From Gallionella sp. (GTDB lineage: Bacteria > Pseudomonadota > Gammaproteobacteria > Burkholderiales > Gallionellaceae), in the NCBI GenBank assembly GCA_030645535.1, contig JAUSNM010000055.1, positions 1 to 64,000 of the forward strand: DNA of 64,000 bases. Reading direction: 5' to 3'. Below, piece after piece: positions 36,413-44,720 of the stretch. Made by a program: the position numbers and the translations under genes. The notes beneath the pieces were generated by a model. It was not told the origin of the DNA and searched no databases. It worked only from the letters and a program-made list of their open reading frames with translations. Every line of letters starts with the position of its first letter. Position 1 is the first letter of the stretch.

Positions 36413-37840
36413 CTACATCTGCCACTCGAGGTAGGAATAGATGTAGTTCGATCCGCCGTTGACGTTTCCGAGCAGGCGCGAGGTGGCGAAAATTCCCGAG
36501 CGATGCGATACGCCAAGGCCGAGATAGGTCTCGCGCATCGACTTTGCGCCGATGATGTCGCCGACGCTCACGTCGATGCTGGGATCAAGGTAGTTGAGCA
36601 GTTTCGAGCTGCTGCGACCGCGTTCCACCTGCGAGCGCATTTCGACGTAAGGTATCTGCCCCGCATACGAAATGCCGGCACCGAAGCCCAGACGCGTGCG
36701 GACGCGTTCGCGCCACGGAAAGCCGTAGTAATAGGCCTTCATGTAGGCATTGAATTGCCAGGAATCGGCCTGCAGGCCACGCTCGTGGTGACGCAGGGCG
36801 CCGACGTAGCCGACGAAATCGAGCGGCCAGCCGTTAAGGCGTTCGATGAAGGGACGCCCCAGTTCAATTGCGTTTATGCTTGTCTGGTCTGCGGTGTTAG
36901 TCGAGGTGCATCTGAGCTGCATCAACTTGGCCAGATCGCAATCGGTAGAATTGCCGTGAAGCACCTTGACGATCAGCGGTCGACCTTCTGGAAAGGCCTC
37001 CTGCTTTGGCGAAAAGTCATAGGCCAGGCCAAGCTGCCCGGCAAGCTGGGTGCGATCCTGGACAACAGGACTTGCGCGTACCCCCTGCGACCAGCGTTTG
37101 GCGGATACGCCACTGAGCAGCCTCCAACGTTCGGAAAGCCGGTACACCACAGACAAACCGAGCTCGGTGTTGATGCCGCCGCCCGGCATGTATGCGGGGC
37201 GTGTTGCCGTGGCTTCGGCCGGGCGCACGCCATAGTAGTAATTGTTCAGGTTGGCATCGCGCGCGGCGAGTGCGAGCTGGGGCTGTAACTGTAACCGGTC
37301 TATCGTCCAGTCGTAGCGATAGCCGGCCCGGACTTCGGTGCCGTTTGACACGCTGGAAGCGTCGTGCAGCACTTCGCCAAACAGCGTACCCCACGGCTCG
37401 CGGCTCTGGTAGCTCATACCCATATCGATCCCGGGGCCGCGATTATTCATGCCGGACAGGATCGCCGGGATGCGGTCGTACGGGTAGCCCTCGAAACGAT
37501 AGCCTGCGAACAAGTCGAGGCGCGAGTCAGGCGTGTCATTGAATTTCAGGCCGACGCGATAGGACTCAAGGAAAACATGCTCGCCCTGATACATATAGAT
37601 CGGAACAAGGTCGTAGCGGGTGCCTCCGCCGCGGTAGGGTGAGTTCTCAATGCGCATCGCAACACCCAACCCTGCTCCGCCTGTTTTCTCCGGGATTGTC
37701 GCCGCCAGTATGGGCGTATCGTTGCTTTCTTCCGCCGCTGCCAGGATAGGCGCGTCGTTGCTGACTTCCGCAGCCGCGTACCCGGAGGTCAGCGATAAGC
37801 ACAGCGCAACAACTGCCGGAATCCGATATCTGAAAATCAT
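36413..37840 (-). CDS. MipA/OmpV-family outer membrane protein, extended
   Basis: A 475-residue outer-membrane beta-barrel protein. The signal peptide MIFRYRIPAVVALCLSLTSG ends near AAA. Next comes a tandem 11-residue repeat (EVSNDAPILAA, EESNDTPILAA). The MipA/OmpV barrel follows, with GLGVAMRIENSPYRG, LFAGYRFEGYPYDRIP and MPGGGINTELGLSVVYRLS. The last ~200 residues form additional beta strands (LGFGAGISYAGQIPYVEM, ending SYLEWQM), making it about twice the usual 250-residue length. The preferred start is 37840; a GTG at 37858 is possible. It is adjacent to the Crp/Fnr gene. Confidence 0.8.
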   Translation of the reverse strand: MIFRYRIPAVVALCLSLTSGYAAAEVSNDAPILAAAEESNDTPILAATIPEKTGGAGLGVAMRIENSPYRGGGTRYDLVPIYMYQGEHVFLESYRVGLKFNDTPDSRLDLFAGYRFEGYPYDRIPAILSGMNNRGPGIDMGMSYQSREPWGTLFGEVLHDASSVSNGTEVRAGYRYDWTIDRLQLQPQLALAARDANLNNYYYGVRPAEATATRPAYMPGGGINTELGLSVVYRLSERWRLLSGVSAKRWSQGVRASPVVQDRTQLAGQLGLAYDFSPKQEAFPEGRPLIVKVLHGNSTDCDLAKLMQLRCTSTNTADQTSINAIELGRPFIERLNGWPLDFVGYVGALRHHERGLQADSWQFNAYMKAYYYGFPWRERVRTRLGFGAGISYAGQIPYVEMRSQVERGRSSSKLLNYLDPSIDVSVGDIIGAKSMRETYLGLGVSHRSGIFATSRLLGNVNGGSNYIYSYLEWQM

Positions 37841-37940
37841 AGTTTCATACTCCGCCACACCATTTGTTTCAGCGTGAGGCTTTAAGCCGCCGCAGTATGT
37901 ACGTTACCGAACACTACACGGATGGATTGCGTTCCGGGTG

Positions 37941-38750
37941 TCAGTGCACAAAAGCCTGCCGTGCGGAGTGGCATGCATGCATGGGGTCGCGTGTGACGGC
38001 ACCCGAGCAATCGGAATGTGGAACGATTACCTCCGGGAGCAGCCGTTTGAATTCCTTCTTGACCACCTTGTAGCACTCACAGACACGCGCCTCCAATCCG
38101 AGCCGATCCATCACGGTGATGTGGCCACGGTGGTACTCGATCAGCCCGGCGTGCTGCAATTTTCCGGCCGCCTCGGTAATGCCTTCGCGGCGCACCCCGA
38201 TCATGTTGGCGATCAGTTCCTGCGTCATGACCAGTTCGTTGGAATGCAGACGGTCCAAGCTGAGCAGCAGGCAGCGACACAGTTGCTGGTCCACCGAATG
38301 ATGCCGGTTGCACACCGCCGTCTGCGCCGTTTGCATCAGCAGTGCCTGAGCGTAGCGCAGAAACAAATTTTGCATGGTGCATGAACGGCGCCCTCCGGCA
38401 CGACTGAATTCATCCTTCAGCAGCTGCGCTTTCAGCCGGTAAGCAAGGCCACTGCTTTGCACGACGGCACGGCTGGGCGTGGTTTCGCCACCCATGAACA
38501 AGGAAACGCCGATCATGCCCTCGTTGCCGACCATGGCAATTTCCGTCGATGCACCGTCCTCAGTGACGTGGAGCAGGGATACGATGGAGGTAGTGGGGAA
38601 ATAGACGTGGCGCAACTGACTGTTGGACTCGTGAAGCACCTGACCGAGCGGGATTGAGACTAGTTCAAGGTGTGGGAGGATGCGCGCATATTTATCTGGC
38701 TGCAGGGCGGCGAGCAGGTGGTTCTGGGGGGGGGCATTAGAGCTGTGCAT
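37941..38750 (-). CDS. Crp/Fnr-family transcriptional regulator
   Basis: A 269-residue regulator. The cyclic-nucleotide-binding-like domain (15-140) has SIPLGQVLHESNSQLRHVYF and EIAMVGNEGMIGVS. The winged helix-turn-helix is ELVMTQELIANMIGVRREGI then TEAAGKLQHAGLIEYHRG. There are no N-terminal cysteines for an FNR-type iron-sulfur cluster. The start is ATG at 38750. Codons 6-9 contain a run of nine C (38726-38734), a possible slippage site. A 15-nt string 85-99 bases upstream is shared with the EAL gene at 46226. Confidence 0.88.
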   Translation of the reverse strand: MHSSNAPPQNHLLAALQPDKYARILPHLELVSIPLGQVLHESNSQLRHVYFPTTSIVSLLHVTEDGASTEIAMVGNEGMIGVSLFMGGETTPSRAVVQSSGLAYRLKAQLLKDEFSRAGGRRSCTMQNLFLRYAQALLMQTAQTAVCNRHHSVDQQLCRCLLLSLDRLHSNELVMTQELIANMIGVRREGITEAAGKLQHAGLIEYHRGHITVMDRLGLEARVCECYKVVKKEFKRLLPEVIVPHSDCSGAVTRDPMHACHSARQAFVH

Positions 38751-39101
38751 GAATGCTTTACCTCTCACATGGATATCCGTTACAAACAGTTACCGAGTAC
38801 TTTTCCACCAGGCAGCATCTTACACAAAATAATTTTTAATTCATATAGGCCGAAATATCTATACATATGGTGAAGGGACGTGCGAAACAAAAATGGAAGG
38901 TTAAAGCTCAGTTAGCCGATATTTAAACGAGCTGCCAATTTTGAGGCTGGTGCAACAGATTGATTAACAATAAAAAATTAGTGTTAAAAGCATATGGTGG
39001 ATCAGCAACCTCAATATGTTTTTAACGCTGAAGGTTCGACAGGCTGCCAGCTGTACTCAAACAGCTTCGCCGAATAGGTTAAACTCGCAGTTGCTAACGC
39101 T
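38751..39101. other. regulatory intergenic region
   Basis: 351 bases between two divergent genes. It holds TTTAATTCATATAGG (38835-38849), shared with 46316-46330 and at a similar distance from the gene start, and a GGTTCGACAGGCT fragment near 39036 that resembles the 10173 repeat. No gene seen. Confidence 0.5.
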
Positions 39102-40190
39102 ATGCAATCGAAATCAGCTATGAGCGAACTCTTCATCTCCGAATCCCGCGCGAGGCTGCGCACACTGCTGGCCGCAGGCTATGCGCTGTTCATCGCGTAC
39201 GTCAGTCTGTCGCCATTTTCAGGCTGGCGTGAGCAGGGGTTGAACTTCATCGATGTGCTGGGTATGCCCTTGTTGTCGACCTTCACGCCATTTGATGCAG
39301 TCGTCAATGTGCTGGCTTACATTCCTTTCGGCTTTCTGGTTGGCTTGGCATTACGGGCGCGATTCGGCGTTGTCGTCAGCGTAGTCATCGCCGTGTGTTG
39401 TGGCGTGGTTTTATCGGCTGGCATGGAATATTTGCAAATGTATTTGCCGACACGCGCCAGTTCCAATCTGGATGTGCTGACCAATAGTTCAGGCACGCTG
39501 ACCGGCGCGTTGCTGGCGGTCAGCGTTGCATCGTGGAGCTGGTTTCGTTTAGGGTTGATGCGCTGGCGCAGCGGCCTGTTTCATCATGGCAAGGAGATGG
39601 ACTTCGGGCTGGCTTTGCTGGTGCTTTGGATCTTCGGCCAGATAAACCCATCCTTGCCTATGCTGGGTAATGTGTTTATCACCGAGGTGGCGCGCCAGCC
39701 TTTTGTCGCACATTTGCCGGAGCCATTCGGCTGGTGGGAAAGTGCTGTTGTCACACTGAACCTGTGGATGCTGGGCGCGCTCCTTTTAACACTACTGCGT
39801 GCGCCTCGCCGTGTCGTATCGTCGTTGCTGGTGGTGTTGAGCATGGTGGCATTGGTGAAGTTCATCGCTGCCGCGCTGCTGCTGAAATCCTGGGCGTTGT
39901 TGCTGTGGATCAATGGCGAGGCGATGCTCGGCATATTGCTAGGGCTAACGCTGCTGATTGCGTTGTTGTGGCTGCCGCGAGCGGCGGTGATCGGGTTCGG
40001 GGCAATAGTGACTCTGAGCTATTTCGTTATCGTGAATTTCGTGGTGGATGGCAACACACCCGCCGCCGCAATGTCCGTGTATCACTGGCACTATGGGCAC
40101 TTGCTCAATTACAACGGTATGGCGCAGACCATTACGCTGATCTTTCCTGTCCTGTTGTTGTTTCATTTATGGCGGATACGAAACGTATAA
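39102..40190 (+). CDS. VanZ-like membrane protein
   Basis: A 362-residue inner-membrane protein with about ten hydrophobic segments. The N-terminal VanZ domain is recognisable: AGYALFIAYVSLSPF, then FDAVVNVLAYIPFGFLVGLA, MEYLQMYLPTRASSNLDVLTN and a glycine-rich SSGTLTGALL. The C-terminal half is further helices without known motifs. VanZ confers low-level teicoplanin resistance in enterococci, but most family members have no known role. The start at 39102 or 39120 (MSELFIS) is uncertain. A heptamer repeat follows. Confidence 0.85.
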   Translation: MQSKSAMSELFISESRARLRTLLAAGYALFIAYVSLSPFSGWREQGLNFIDVLGMPLLSTFTPFDAVVNVLAYIPFGFLVGLALRARFGVVVSVVIAVCCGVVLSAGMEYLQMYLPTRASSNLDVLTNSSGTLTGALLAVSVASWSWFRLGLMRWRSGLFHHGKEMDFGLALLVLWIFGQINPSLPMLGNVFITEVARQPFVAHLPEPFGWWESAVVTLNLWMLGALLLTLLRAPRRVVSSLLVVLSMVALVKFIAAALLLKSWALLLWINGEAMLGILLGLTLLIALLWLPRAAVIGFGAIVTLSYFVIVNFVVDGNTPAAAMSVYHWHYGHLLNYNGMAQTITLIFPVLLLFHLWRIRNV

Positions 40191-40195
40191 TCCAC

Positions 40196-40330
40196 TTCAG
40201 GATTCAGGATTCAGGATTCAGGATTCAGGATTCAGGATTCAGGATTCAGGATTCAGGATTCAGACCGCAAGGGTCTTCCCCGCACAACTAAGGGGCTACG
40301 CCCCAGGTTGTTGCGTGAAGGATTCAGGAT
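40196..40330. repeat. composite heptamer + palindrome repeat (copy B)
   Basis: Nine perfect copies of GATTCAG (40201-40263), then AGACCGCA, an extra 23 bases, the palindrome GGGGC-TAC-GCCCC (40292-40304), and GGTTGTTGCGTGAAGGATTCAGGAT. Same design as 17663-17730 but with perfect repeats, so probably younger. Confidence 0.9.
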
Positions 40331-40358
40331 CGAGTGTTGTTAATTTTGGAGTTGAATA

Positions 40359-40670
40359 ATGAGTTATTTCGACAAGCACGTTTTTTTCTGTACCAATCAG
40401 CGTGAAGACGGCAGCGATTGTTGTGGCAATCACGGCGCGCAAAAGGCGCGCGACTACGTGAAGAACAAGGTCAAGGAGTTGGGCATTGCCAATCGTCAGA
40501 ACAGCATCCGCATCAATTCCGCAGGATGTTTGGATCGCTGTGACGATGGGCCGGTTATCGTGATTTATCCTGAAGGCACCTGGTACACCTATGTTGATGA
40601 GTCCGATCTCGATGAAATCATCGAAGAACATTTAAAAAATGGCCGTATCGTCGAGCGCCTGAAGGTCTGA
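40359..40670 (+). CDS. thioredoxin-like 2Fe-2S ferredoxin
   Basis: A 103-residue thioredoxin-fold ferredoxin of the Shethna/NuoE-like type. Cysteines are at CTNQREDGSDCCG and INSAGCLDRCDDGP, giving the C-x9-10-C...C-x3-C pattern of a 2Fe-2S cluster. GPVIVIYPEGTWYTYVDESD is the typical C-terminal block. It is probably a cytoplasmic electron carrier. The stop overlaps the hydrolase start by one base (TGATG), suggesting coupling. Confidence 0.9.
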   Translation: MSYFDKHVFFCTNQREDGSDCCGNHGAQKARDYVKNKVKELGIANRQNSIRINSAGCLDRCDDGPVIVIYPEGTWYTYVDESDLDEIIEEHLKNGRIVERLKV

Positions 40671-41290
40671 TGGCGACTCAAAGCAAAATCACGTTGGCAG
40701 GTCCTGCGGGTCAGATGGAGGGCGTACTGCATCTGCCTGACAATGAACCGTGCGCTATTGCCGTGGTGGCGCATCCGCTGCCGACGATGGGTGGTACGAT
40801 GGAAAACAAGATAGTCACCACGCTGGCCAGGACTTTTGCCGAACTGGGCTATGCCACGCTGCGCTTCAATTTTCGCGGCGTAGGCGCCAGTGAGGGTGTG
40901 TTCGACAGCGGCAATGGCGAAGTCGAGGATGTGCTGGCGGCGGTGCAACATGCACGGGACGCGTTCGGGCATCTGCCGCTGATTTTGTCGGGCTTTTCCT
41001 TCGGTGGGTATGTTGCGGCGCGTGCGGCCCAACATCTGCACCCGCAGCCGCACAAGCTGGTGCTGGTAGCGCCTGCGGTAGGTCGCTTCGCGATGCCGCC
41101 CGTGCCGCACAATACGCTGCTGATCCACGGTGAGCATGATGAGGTGATTCCGCTGGCTGACGCGCTGGACTGGGCGCGCCCTCAGCATCTGCCGATCGTG
41201 GTGTTTCCCGAGGCGGGGCATTTTTTTCACGGGCGGTTAAATCAGCTCAAGCAGATCGTGTTGAATGAATTTAACGGGTGCCGTTTATGA
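40670..41290 (+). CDS. alpha/beta-hydrolase (dienelactone-hydrolase-like)
   Basis: A 206-residue soluble alpha/beta hydrolase. The oxyanion region is [18 protein letters not shown] and the [10 protein letters not shown] loop follows. The nucleophile elbow is GFSFGGYVA (Ser). The acid Asp is in HGEHDEVIP and the catalytic His in EAGHFFHG. The whole triad is present. Proteins of this short type act on unknown esters. It is coupled on both sides, to ferredoxin (TGATG) and to the ABC ATPase (ATGA). Confidence 0.88.
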   Translation: MATQSKITLAGPAGQMEGVLHLPDNEPCAIAVVAHPLPTMGGTMENKIVTTLARTFAELGYATLRFNFRGVGASEGVFDSGNGEVEDVLAAVQHARDAFGHLPLILSGFSFGGYVAARAAQHLHPQPHKLVLVAPAVGRFAMPPVPHNTLLIHGEHDEVIPLADALDWARPQHLPIVVFPEAGHFFHGRLNQLKQIVLNEFNGCRL

Positions 41291-42201
41291 ACAGCGTTAT
41301 TGTTGCCGAAAAACTTGTAAAACAGTACGCCGGACAGCGTGTGGTGGACGGCATCAGTCTCAATATCGTGCGCGGCGAATGCTTCGGTTTGCTGGGGCCG
41401 AATGGCGCCGGCAAGACCACCACGCTACGCCTGCTGCTCGGTCTGATTTCGCCCGATGGCGGCAAGATTGAACTGCTGAATCACGTCATCCCGGGGCAGG
41501 CCAGAGAGGCGCGGCAGCGAATCGGCGTGGTGCCGCAGATGGACAATCTCGACCCCGATTTTACCGTGGCGGAAAATCTGATGGTGTATGGTCGTTACTT
41601 CGGCATGACGGATGCGGCTATTCGTGCGCGGCTGCCGGAATTGCTGGAATTTGCCAATCTGACGCACAAGGCGGACGCGAAAGTGCCGACACTGTCCGGC
41701 GGAATGAAGCGGCGGCTGACATTGGCGCGTGCACTGGTGAATGATCCGGATGTGATCTTTCTCGATGAGCCGACCACAGGGCTTGATCCTCAGGCGCGCC
41801 ATCTGATCTGGCAACGCCTGCGTGAGCTGACCGCGCGCGGCAAGACGCTGGTGCTCACCACCCACTTCATGGATGAGGCGGAACGGCTGTGCCACCGGCT
41901 TGCGGTGATGGACAACGGACGCATCATCAGCAGCGGTTCGCCCAGAGAGCTGATCGCAGAAAACATCGAGCCGGAAGTTGTCGAGGTGTTCGGCGAACAT
42001 GCGGCGGCCTGGGCGCAGAGTCATGCGGCCCACCATGTGCAGCGATTCGAGATAAGCGGCGAATCGGTGTTTTGCTATGTGAATGAGGCGCATCCGCTGT
42101 TGCTCGAATTGCAGCAACACCCCGAGTTGCGCTATGTACATCGGCCAGCCAATCTGGAAGACGTCTTTCTGAAATTGACAGGCCGCGAGATGCGGGAATG
42201 A
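41287..42201 (+). CDS. nodI: NodI-type ABC transporter ATPase
   Basis: A 304-residue ABC ATPase. Walker A is [19 protein letters not shown], the Q loop is in [17 protein letters not shown], the signature is [17 protein letters not shown] and Walker B is [13 protein letters not shown], with the H-loop [12 protein letters not shown]. The [12 protein letters not shown] and [10 protein letters not shown] pattern is the one seen in NodI/CcmA-like exporters. It pairs with the next gene as a polysaccharide or lipid exporter. The preferred start is 41287, overlapping the hydrolase stop. The symbol reflects family, not symbiotic nodulation. Confidence 0.88.
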   Translation: MNSVIVAEKLVKQYAGQRVVDGISLNIVRGECFGLLGPNGAGKTTTLRLLLGLISPDGGKIELLNHVIPGQAREARQRIGVVPQMDNLDPDFTVAENLMVYGRYFGMTDAAIRARLPELLEFANLTHKADAKVPTLSGGMKRRLTLARALVNDPDVIFLDEPTTGLDPQARHLIWQRLRELTARGKTLVLTTHFMDEAERLCHRLAVMDNGRIISSGSPRELIAENIEPEVVEVFGEHAAAWAQSHAAHHVQRFEISGESVFCYVNEAHPLLLELQQHPELRYVHRPANLEDVFLKLTGREMRE

Positions 42202-42208
42202 TTCCAAC

Positions 42209-42994
42209 ATGAAAATTAACCATTACGCTTTCCCGCAATTCAGCCTGCGCTTCATCCCGATCTGGCGGCGCCATTACATGGTCTGGAAAAAGATGGCAGG
42301 GCCGTCGATAATGGGCCATCTTGCCGATCCGGTGATCTACATGCTGGGCCTGGGTTACGGGCTGGGCGGCATGCTGCCACAAATCGGCGGCATGTCCTAT
42401 ATCGCCTTTCTGTCCGCCGGTACGGTGTGCTACAGCACGATGAACAGCGCCAGTTTCGAGGCCTTGTATTCAGGATTCGCGCGGATGCACGAACAACGCA
42501 CCTGGGAGGCCATCCTCAACACGCCGACCACACTGGATGATATCGTGTTGTCGGAAATTTTCTGGGCGGCGAGCAAAAGTCTGTTGTCGGGTGTTGCGGT
42601 GCTGATGGTGATCTGGGCGTTGGGTATGTCGCACTCGCCGCTGTCCCTGTGGATCATTCCGCTGTCCCTGCTGGTGGGGCTGTGCTTCGCCGCGATGGGA
42701 TTGATCGTGACGGCCCTGGCGCCGGGCTATGAATTTTTCATGTACTACTTCACGCTGGTCATCACGCCGATGACACTTTTGTGCGGCGTGTTCTTCCCGG
42801 TCGATCAGTTGCCGGCGATGCTGCAAACCGTGTCGGCCATGTTGCCGCTGACCCACGCTGTCAATCTGGCGCGCCCCTTGTTGAACAATGCCGTGCCGGT
42901 GAATATCCTGGCGGATATCGCGGTATTGGCAGGCTATTCGCTGGCAGGTTACTACGTGTCGCTGGTGCTGTTCCGGAAGAGGCTGGCGCAGTAA
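42209..42994 (+). CDS. nodJ: NodJ-type ABC-2 permease
   Basis: A 261-residue inner-membrane ABC-2 permease with six hydrophobic helices. PIWRRHYMVWKKMAGPSIMG, LADPVIYMLGLGYGLGGM and the late ITPMTLLCGVFFPVDQLP are the expected NodJ-type features. It starts 7 bases after the ATPase stop. It probably exports a lipid-linked glycan or small amphiphile; the substrate is unknown. No nod biosynthesis genes are nearby. Confidence 0.9.
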   Translation: MKINHYAFPQFSLRFIPIWRRHYMVWKKMAGPSIMGHLADPVIYMLGLGYGLGGMLPQIGGMSYIAFLSAGTVCYSTMNSASFEALYSGFARMHEQRTWEAILNTPTTLDDIVLSEIFWAASKSLLSGVAVLMVIWALGMSHSPLSLWIIPLSLLVGLCFAAMGLIVTALAPGYEFFMYYFTLVITPMTLLCGVFFPVDQLPAMLQTVSAMLPLTHAVNLARPLLNNAVPVNILADIAVLAGYSLAGYYVSLVLFRKRLAQ

Positions 42995-43058
42995 GTGGCT
43001 GGGCGGGTTGCATCAGCCTGTATAATCCGCGCTGCATGAATTTTATCGAAAGTTGCCT

Positions 43059-43469
43059 ATGTTGTGGCTTAAAGCATTTCATATCATCATGGTCGTATCC
43101 TGGTTCGCAGGGTTGTTCTATCTGCCGCGTCTGTTCGTCAACCACGCGATGGCAACCGAGCCTGCCGAGATCGCGCGTCTGAAGCTGATGGAGGGCAAGC
43201 TGTATCGCTTCGTCACACCGATTGCCTGGCTTGCGATTGTTTCTGGCATGGGGCTGTGGTTGGCTTTCGGTTTCAGCGGCGGCTGGCTGGATGTCAAAGT
43301 TGCGCTCGTTGCCGGGCTGTATGGCTACCACCACTATTGCGGCATACTGGTCAAACGATTCGCTGCCGATGAAAATATTCTCGGCCATGTTTTTTACCGT
43401 TTTTTCAACGAAGTTCCCGTCATTATATTGACCGTTGTGGTCATTCTGGTGACAGTAAAGCCTTTTTAG
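43059..43469 (+). CDS. hemJ: protoporphyrinogen IX oxidase HemJ
   Basis: A 136-residue four-helix inner-membrane protein that oxidises protoporphyrinogen IX to protoporphyrin IX in heme synthesis. The family signature is complete: WLKAFHIIMVVSWFAGLFYL with the heme-ligand His, PRLFVNHA, RFVTPIAWLAIVSG, WLDVKVAL and the YHHYCG block. The ATG at 43059 is preferred over a TTG at 43053. It fits with hemF at 46.5 kb. Confidence 0.93.
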   Translation: MLWLKAFHIIMVVSWFAGLFYLPRLFVNHAMATEPAEIARLKLMEGKLYRFVTPIAWLAIVSGMGLWLAFGFSGGWLDVKVALVAGLYGYHHYCGILVKRFAADENILGHVFYRFFNEVPVIILTVVVILVTVKPF

Positions 43470-43479
43470 AGATTTCCTT

Positions 43480-44625
43480 ATGACTGATTTTTTTGCTCCC
43501 TGCCCGCGCGGCCTCGAAACCGTATTATTTAGCGACCTTGTAGAGATGGGTGCGCAGAACGTGCGCGCCACCGAAGGTGGTGTGCATTTTTCCGGTGACT
43601 GGCCGCTGTGTTACCGCGTCAATCTGGAAAGCCGTGTTGCCAGCCGCGTCCTTTGGCGCGTCAAGGAAACGTACTATCGCACCGAGCAGGATATATACAA
43701 GGCCGTGTTCGATCTGCAATGGCAGCGCTGGTTTAATGTCACGCACACGATACGGGTGAACACCACGGCGATCCGCTGTGCGCTGCAAAGTCTGGAGTTC
43801 ATCACGTTGCTGGTCAAGGATGCCGTGTGCGACCGTTTCCGCGCACACTGCGACGAGCGCCCCAGCGTCGATACCTTAACGCCTGACGTACGCATCCACG
43901 TGTTTATCGAAGATGAAAAGCTGATGCTGTACCTGGATACTTCAGGCGATCCGTTGTTCAAGCGCGGCGTGCGTCAGCACACCAATATCGCGCCGATCAG
44001 GGAAAATCTGGCGGCAGGGATCCTGCGACTGTCCGGCTGGAAACCCGGCACGCCGCTGCTCGACCCGATGTGCGGCAGCGGCACCTTCCTGATCGAAGCG
44101 GTGCAGATGTCGTTGAACATTCAGCCCGGTATTGCGCGCAGTTTCGCCTTCGAGAAGTTGCTCAATTTTGAAGCAGCCAAATGGCAGGCGATGAAAGATG
44201 AGGCGATTGCGGCACAGTTGCCGCCGAAGCCGCTGGAAATTTACGGCAGCGACATGTATGGCGATGCGATGAAGACCGCCTGGCGTAATCTGCACGACGC
44301 AGGCTTGTCGGAATGCGTGGAACTGAATCAGGGGAACATTCTGGAAATCACGGCACCCGCAGACCACGGCATTATGGTGGCCAACTTGCCTTATGGCGAG
44401 CGTATGGGCGAACTGGATGAACTGGCGGAGCTCTACCCGAAACTGGGCGATGCACTGAAGCGGAAATTCGGCGGCTGGACTGCGTATCTGTTCACAGCAG
44501 ATAAAGCCATCCTGAAGCTGATGCGCCTGTCACCCTCCAAGCGCACCCCGTTGTTCAACGGCGCAATCGAGTGCCGCCTGCTGGAATACAAAATCGTCTC
44601 TGGTAGCAACAGACCAAGTAAATAA
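43480..44625 (+). CDS. rlmL: RlmL-like 23S rRNA guanine-N2 methyltransferase
   Basis: A 381-residue THUMP plus methyltransferase protein equal to the N-terminal half of E. coli RlmKL, which makes N2-methylguanosine 2445. The ferredoxin-like start FFAPCPRGLETVLFSDL, the THUMP region and the hinge GVRQHTNIAPIRENLAAGIL are present. The methyltransferase part has DPMCGSGTFLIEAVQ. The catalytic (N/D)PPY motif reads NLPYGERMGE, with Leu in the second position, unlike most RlmL proteins. It follows hemJ by 10 bases. Confidence 0.9.
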   Translation: MTDFFAPCPRGLETVLFSDLVEMGAQNVRATEGGVHFSGDWPLCYRVNLESRVASRVLWRVKETYYRTEQDIYKAVFDLQWQRWFNVTHTIRVNTTAIRCALQSLEFITLLVKDAVCDRFRAHCDERPSVDTLTPDVRIHVFIEDEKLMLYLDTSGDPLFKRGVRQHTNIAPIRENLAAGILRLSGWKPGTPLLDPMCGSGTFLIEAVQMSLNIQPGIARSFAFEKLLNFEAAKWQAMKDEAIAAQLPPKPLEIYGSDMYGDAMKTAWRNLHDAGLSECVELNQGNILEITAPADHGIMVANLPYGERMGELDELAELYPKLGDALKRKFGGWTAYLFTADKAILKLMRLSPSKRTPLFNGAIECRLLEYKIVSGSNRPSK

Positions 44626-44720
44626 GTTCTTTGGTCGGGGCCAAACTGTAATAGATGCGCTACAAGTATCGACCGGCCCCCTTTTACGCTACAATTTTTC
44701 TGGAATGATCCACAAGTCCC

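Noticed and set aside
36204-36425. A 73-codon minus-strand frame before the lipoprotein
   Set aside because: Overlaps the end of the MipA/OmpV gene, no signal or motif, and no ribosome site. Treated as intergenic.
40201-40263. Possible CRISPR array because of nine regular repeats
   Set aside because: The units are 7 bases and contiguous, with no spacers and no cas genes. It is a simple tandem repeat.
41287-42994. A symbiotic nodulation function for the NodI/NodJ pair
   Set aside because: No nodABC or other nodulation genes lie nearby. NodI/NodJ-type exporters occur in many non-symbiotic bacteria.
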